From assembly GCF_020515695.1 (NCBI RefSeq), contig NZ_JAIWJA010000010.1:124001-188000 (forward strand): a DNA stretch of 64,000 nucleotides, read 5' to 3'. Under the pieces are notes generated by a model. That model had not been told where the DNA came from, made no database searches, and was given only the letters and a program-made list of their open reading frames with translations. Every line of letters begins with the position of its first letter. Position 1 is the stretch's first letter. Origin of the DNA: Pseudomonas sp. MWU16-30317. GTDB lineage: Bacteria > Pseudomonadota > Gammaproteobacteria > Pseudomonadales > Pseudomonadaceae. The position numbers and the translations under genes are program-made. Positions 62,073-64,000 of this stretch are shown piece by piece.

Positions 62073-62429
62073 ATGAAACTCGACGTACTGCAGCTGCTCG
62101 CCAACCCTTGCGACGATGAAGAAGACAACATGGCCATGCTGTGCTGTTACGGCCTCATGGGCGAGCTGTTCCTCATGACGCGGTTCCCGGATGAGGACGA
62201 GATCGAAATCACCTTCGGCGAAAACGACCCGCAGTTGGTGCGCGACATCAAGGTCACCCTCAGCGCCGATCAGTTGCTGATCGAAGTGGCGGCTGTCGAT
62301 GCCGGGCTGTTCAACGGCCGCGACACCCTGGACATCGGACACTCGACCGATGCCGCCGACCTGCCTGAGGTACTGGAAACGCTGACCAATATCCTGAAGG
62401 GCACCGGGACGCTGGTCAAAGGCCTGTAA
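62073..62429 (+). CDS. Small acidic protein of unknown function
   Basis: 118 residues from ATG 62073 (MKLDVLQLLANPCDDEEDN). No SD is evident, and an earlier in-frame ATG at 62055 would add only 6 residues. Strongly acidic (many Asp/Glu, e.g. DEDEIEITFGENDP) with two Cys-containing patches (MLCCYGLM). Soluble, with no signal or membrane segment. Its last 14 bp overlap the 3' end of hipA on the other strand, so the two genes are convergent and overlapping. Function unknown. Confidence 0.6.
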   Translation: MKLDVLQLLANPCDDEEDNMAMLCCYGLMGELFLMTRFPDEDEIEITFGENDPQLVRDIKVTLSADQLLIEVAAVDAGLFNGRDTLDIGHSTDAADLPEVLETLTNILKGTGTLVKGL

Positions 62430-63654
62430 CCCCGACCTGAGCGTCCTGATCAGCAAACGTCTGACGGAACAATCCGGTGCAATGCGCGATGGCCGCAGCG
62501 ACTTGCGGCATTTGCCCGGCCAATGCCGCGTTGGCGCTGAGGGACGCCTCGACAGCCGCGATCAAGTCGCGCAACCGCTGACGGGGCTCGACCACATCGC
62601 ACGTTTTCGCCAGCGACAATATCCCTAGCCGCGATCGAAACAGACTCTTGGAGCCGTCGAGCGTCAGGGCCAGGGAGTCTTCAGGAATATAGGCGGTGGT
62701 ATTGACGATGTCGTAGGCGGGCGACAGCTTGGCGTCCGCGCCCAGTGGATCGGTATAGAGCAAGCCGAAATTCTTCAGATGCGCATCGCCATTGCCGACC
62801 ATACAGCTCAAGGCAACGATATCGAAGAACTGCCGCAACGATGACTGAACCTGCTCTGGCGCGCAGAACAGTCGAATCGCCCGGGCAATCTTCTCGTAGC
62901 TGGCGCCGTATTTTTGCTCGGTACCGACGCCGGTCAATACTGCCATGTCCTCGAAACCCAAGGGTTGCTGATGCTTGTCACGGTCGAAACGGCGCATGAC
63001 GAACAGCTTGCGATTATCCGACAAGAAAAACGCCGGCACCGGCATGCCTGCCCGGCGCGCTGCATCCATGCACAGGAATTCGTTGATGGCCAACCCAGGG
63101 AAATCCTCACGCCCCGCCTTCACGATCAGTTCCGGTGTCAGCAGGGTCGCCTTGGGATCCGCCGTCATGTCCTCGGGCACCAACACCTTGGGCTGAATTC
63201 CGGAAATGCCCGCGCGCAGGATGTACTTGTCGACCAGTTGGGTAAACAGGTCCTCGGCGCCGTCCCAGGCCAGCAAATCAGCCAGGCGCTCGCCGCGGGG
63301 CATGACGCCTCGATCGAGCAGCGCATCCAGCGCCGGTGACTGCACCTGCACCCGGCCGATAGGCGAACCGCTGCCCGTCAACGCCAGCAGGAGCATGGGG
63401 TCGAGCGTCGCCGTCTTTGCCAGCCGATGGCGCAGTTGCTCCAGCACATACCCCTCGGGCAGGTTCATCTGGAACACCGGATGCAGCGTGCGATTGAGGT
63501 AAGGCATGTCACGCACGGCCATGGTCAGGCTGATCTGCGCCTCGTCTGGCACGCCTATGCCGTAGCGGAACAGATAGTCGCCATCCCTTCCCTGCGACAA
63601 CTCCCCACAAGCCCCTTGGGCAGTCAAGACGCGCACGCGATCAAGCTCGCTCAT
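62416..63654 (-). CDS. hipA: HipA-family Ser/Thr kinase toxin
   Basis: 412 residues. N-terminal couple_hipA/N1 domain (1-120), then a HipA_C kinase fold. Glycine-rich, autophosphorylation-type loop ISGIQPK (Ser151), ATP Lys in IVKAG (Lys179), catalytic Asp290 in VGNGDAHLKNF and metal Asp315 in SPAYDIV; these fit E. coli HipA Ser150, Asp309 and Asp332. It is expected to phosphorylate a tRNA synthetase or similar target and slow growth when free of HipB. It overlaps hipB by 4 bp (ATGA). Confidence 0.92.
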   Translation of the reverse strand: MSELDRVRVLTAQGACGELSQGRDGDYLFRYGIGVPDEAQISLTMAVRDMPYLNRTLHPVFQMNLPEGYVLEQLRHRLAKTATLDPMLLLALTGSGSPIGRVQVQSPALDALLDRGVMPRGERLADLLAWDGAEDLFTQLVDKYILRAGISGIQPKVLVPEDMTADPKATLLTPELIVKAGREDFPGLAINEFLCMDAARRAGMPVPAFFLSDNRKLFVMRRFDRDKHQQPLGFEDMAVLTGVGTEQKYGASYEKIARAIRLFCAPEQVQSSLRQFFDIVALSCMVGNGDAHLKNFGLLYTDPLGADAKLSPAYDIVNTTAYIPEDSLALTLDGSKSLFRSRLGILSLAKTCDVVEPRQRLRDLIAAVEASLSANAALAGQMPQVAAAIAHCTGLFRQTFADQDAQVGVTGL

Positions 63655-63902
63655 TTAAACACCTCGCGCAGCTCTTCGAAGGTGGGCTTGCGTGCGGGCA
63701 CGATTTTCACCTCGGAGCTCATGGCGGCGATGACCTTGGCGTAAAAGAACATCGACACCGTCGGTTTGCCTTTTTCCATTTCGGCCAGCTTCTGCCGCGT
63801 GATGCCAGCACGCTCAGCCAGCTCGATCAAGGTCATGCCGCGCTGCTGACGCATGCCGCGTAATTGGTCGCCAAGGCGCTCGATAATAAGGACAGGATCC
63901 AT
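63651..63902 (-). CDS. hipB: HipB-family antitoxin/repressor
   Basis: 83 residues with an XRE-type helix-turn-helix (LRGMRQQRGMTLIELAERAGITRQKLAEMEKGKPTVS) and a C-terminal beta strand/tail (SEVKIVPARKPTFEELREVF) that can bind HipA. It neutralises HipA and represses the operon by binding two upstream dyads. It is translated just before hipA with a 4-bp overlap. The start follows a poor SD, typical of tightly autoregulated antitoxins. Confidence 0.92.
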   Translation of the reverse strand: MDPVLIIERLGDQLRGMRQQRGMTLIELAERAGITRQKLAEMEKGKPTVSMFFYAKVIAAMSSEVKIVPARKPTFEELREVFK

Positions 63903-63905
63903 GTT

Positions 63906-63954
63906 TGTTACCTTTACGTAACACCGTATATTGAATGTAATCTATAGATGACAT
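63906..63954 (-). promoter_or_regulatory. Two HipB operator-like dyads
   Basis: Dyad 1: TGTTAC-CTTTAC-GTAACA (63906-63923), arms perfect. Dyad 2: ATGT-A-ATCTATAGAT-G-ACAT (63935-63954), perfect except for one pair. The central 18 bp of dyad 2 match dyad 1 at 12 positions. Centres are 30 bp apart. They occupy the region directly upstream of hipB, ending four bases from its ATG. Confidence 0.75.
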
Positions 63955-64000
63955 CTCAACCTGTCCATGCATGTGACGTTTGCATAACAAATGGTTCGTT

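Noticed and set aside
63651..63954. hipBA as part of a phage or integrative element
   Set aside because: No integrase, tRNA attachment site or phage gene is visible, although the region runs to the window edge.
1..64000. CRISPR arrays, insertion sequences, rRNA, tRNA
   Set aside because: None were recognised: no regular spaced repeats, no transposase, and no tRNA-like or rRNA-like sequence.

Overview
The window is high-GC chromosomal DNA of a Pseudomonas, most likely of the P. fluorescens/P. putida lineage. This rests on the gltA / sdhCDAB / sucAB-lpdG-sucCD cluster, the fabA-fabB pair, the etfBA / ETF-QO pair, the roughly 1,620-residue NAD-dependent glutamate dehydrogenase, and several intergenic palindromic repeats of the REPIN type. 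No rRNA, tRNA, CRISPR array, insertion sequence or prophage was seen.

Layout. 1-8.2 kb: the end of a hybrid histidine kinase, fabA-fabB (unsaturated fatty acid synthesis), a dienelactone-hydrolase-like protein, htpG behind a textbook sigma-32 promoter, a small lipoprotein behind an AlgU-like promoter, a MAPEG-like membrane protein and a divergent DegT-type PLP protein. 8.2-23 kb: the branched-chain amino acid carrier brnQ, then the central TCA block. sucC-sucD, lpdG, sucB, sucA and sdhCDAB read leftward and gltA reads rightward from a shared 363-bp control region. The sucA and sucC leaders are strongly structured. 23-29 kb: small accessory genes, a MocR-type regulator, a lower-GC pocket with an orphan gene and a glycosyltransferase, and two overlapping envelope lipoprotein genes. 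29-33 kb: etfBA and the divergent ETF-quinone oxidoreductase gene, with a PsrA-type operator beside a consensus promoter; these carry electrons from acyl-CoA dehydrogenases to quinone. 33-42 kb: an AraC regulator with a zinc alcohol dehydrogenase, then a complete D-galactonate module (dgoK, dgoA, dgoD, an ACS-family transporter and an IclR regulator), then an MHS-family transporter. 42-46.7 kb: a thioesterase, a GNAT acetyltransferase, a QseBC/PmrAB-like two-component system and an Lgt-like/TlpA fusion. 46.7-51.5 kb: a MarR-controlled tripartite efflux operon of the EmrAB-TolC type. 51.5-56 kb: miaE, a DUF1289 protein and acnB with a long folded leader. 56-64 kb: an amber-interrupted orphan gene, gdhB, a small acidic protein and a hipBA toxin-antitoxin pair with two related operators.

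Most genes are core metabolism and are recognised with confidence. The most interesting signals are non-coding. They are three candidate RNA leaders in the TCA cycle (sucA, sucC, acnB), where the sucA fold covers the Shine-Dalgarno sequence, and several paired operators (marR-efflux, hipBA, PsrA-type at etfD). I found no clear evidence of a wholly new multi-gene system. The folded TCA leaders are the best lead, and sucA-II and sucC RNA motifs have already been described in Pseudomonas, so those two may be known. All family names come from reading motifs; no database search or folding program was run.
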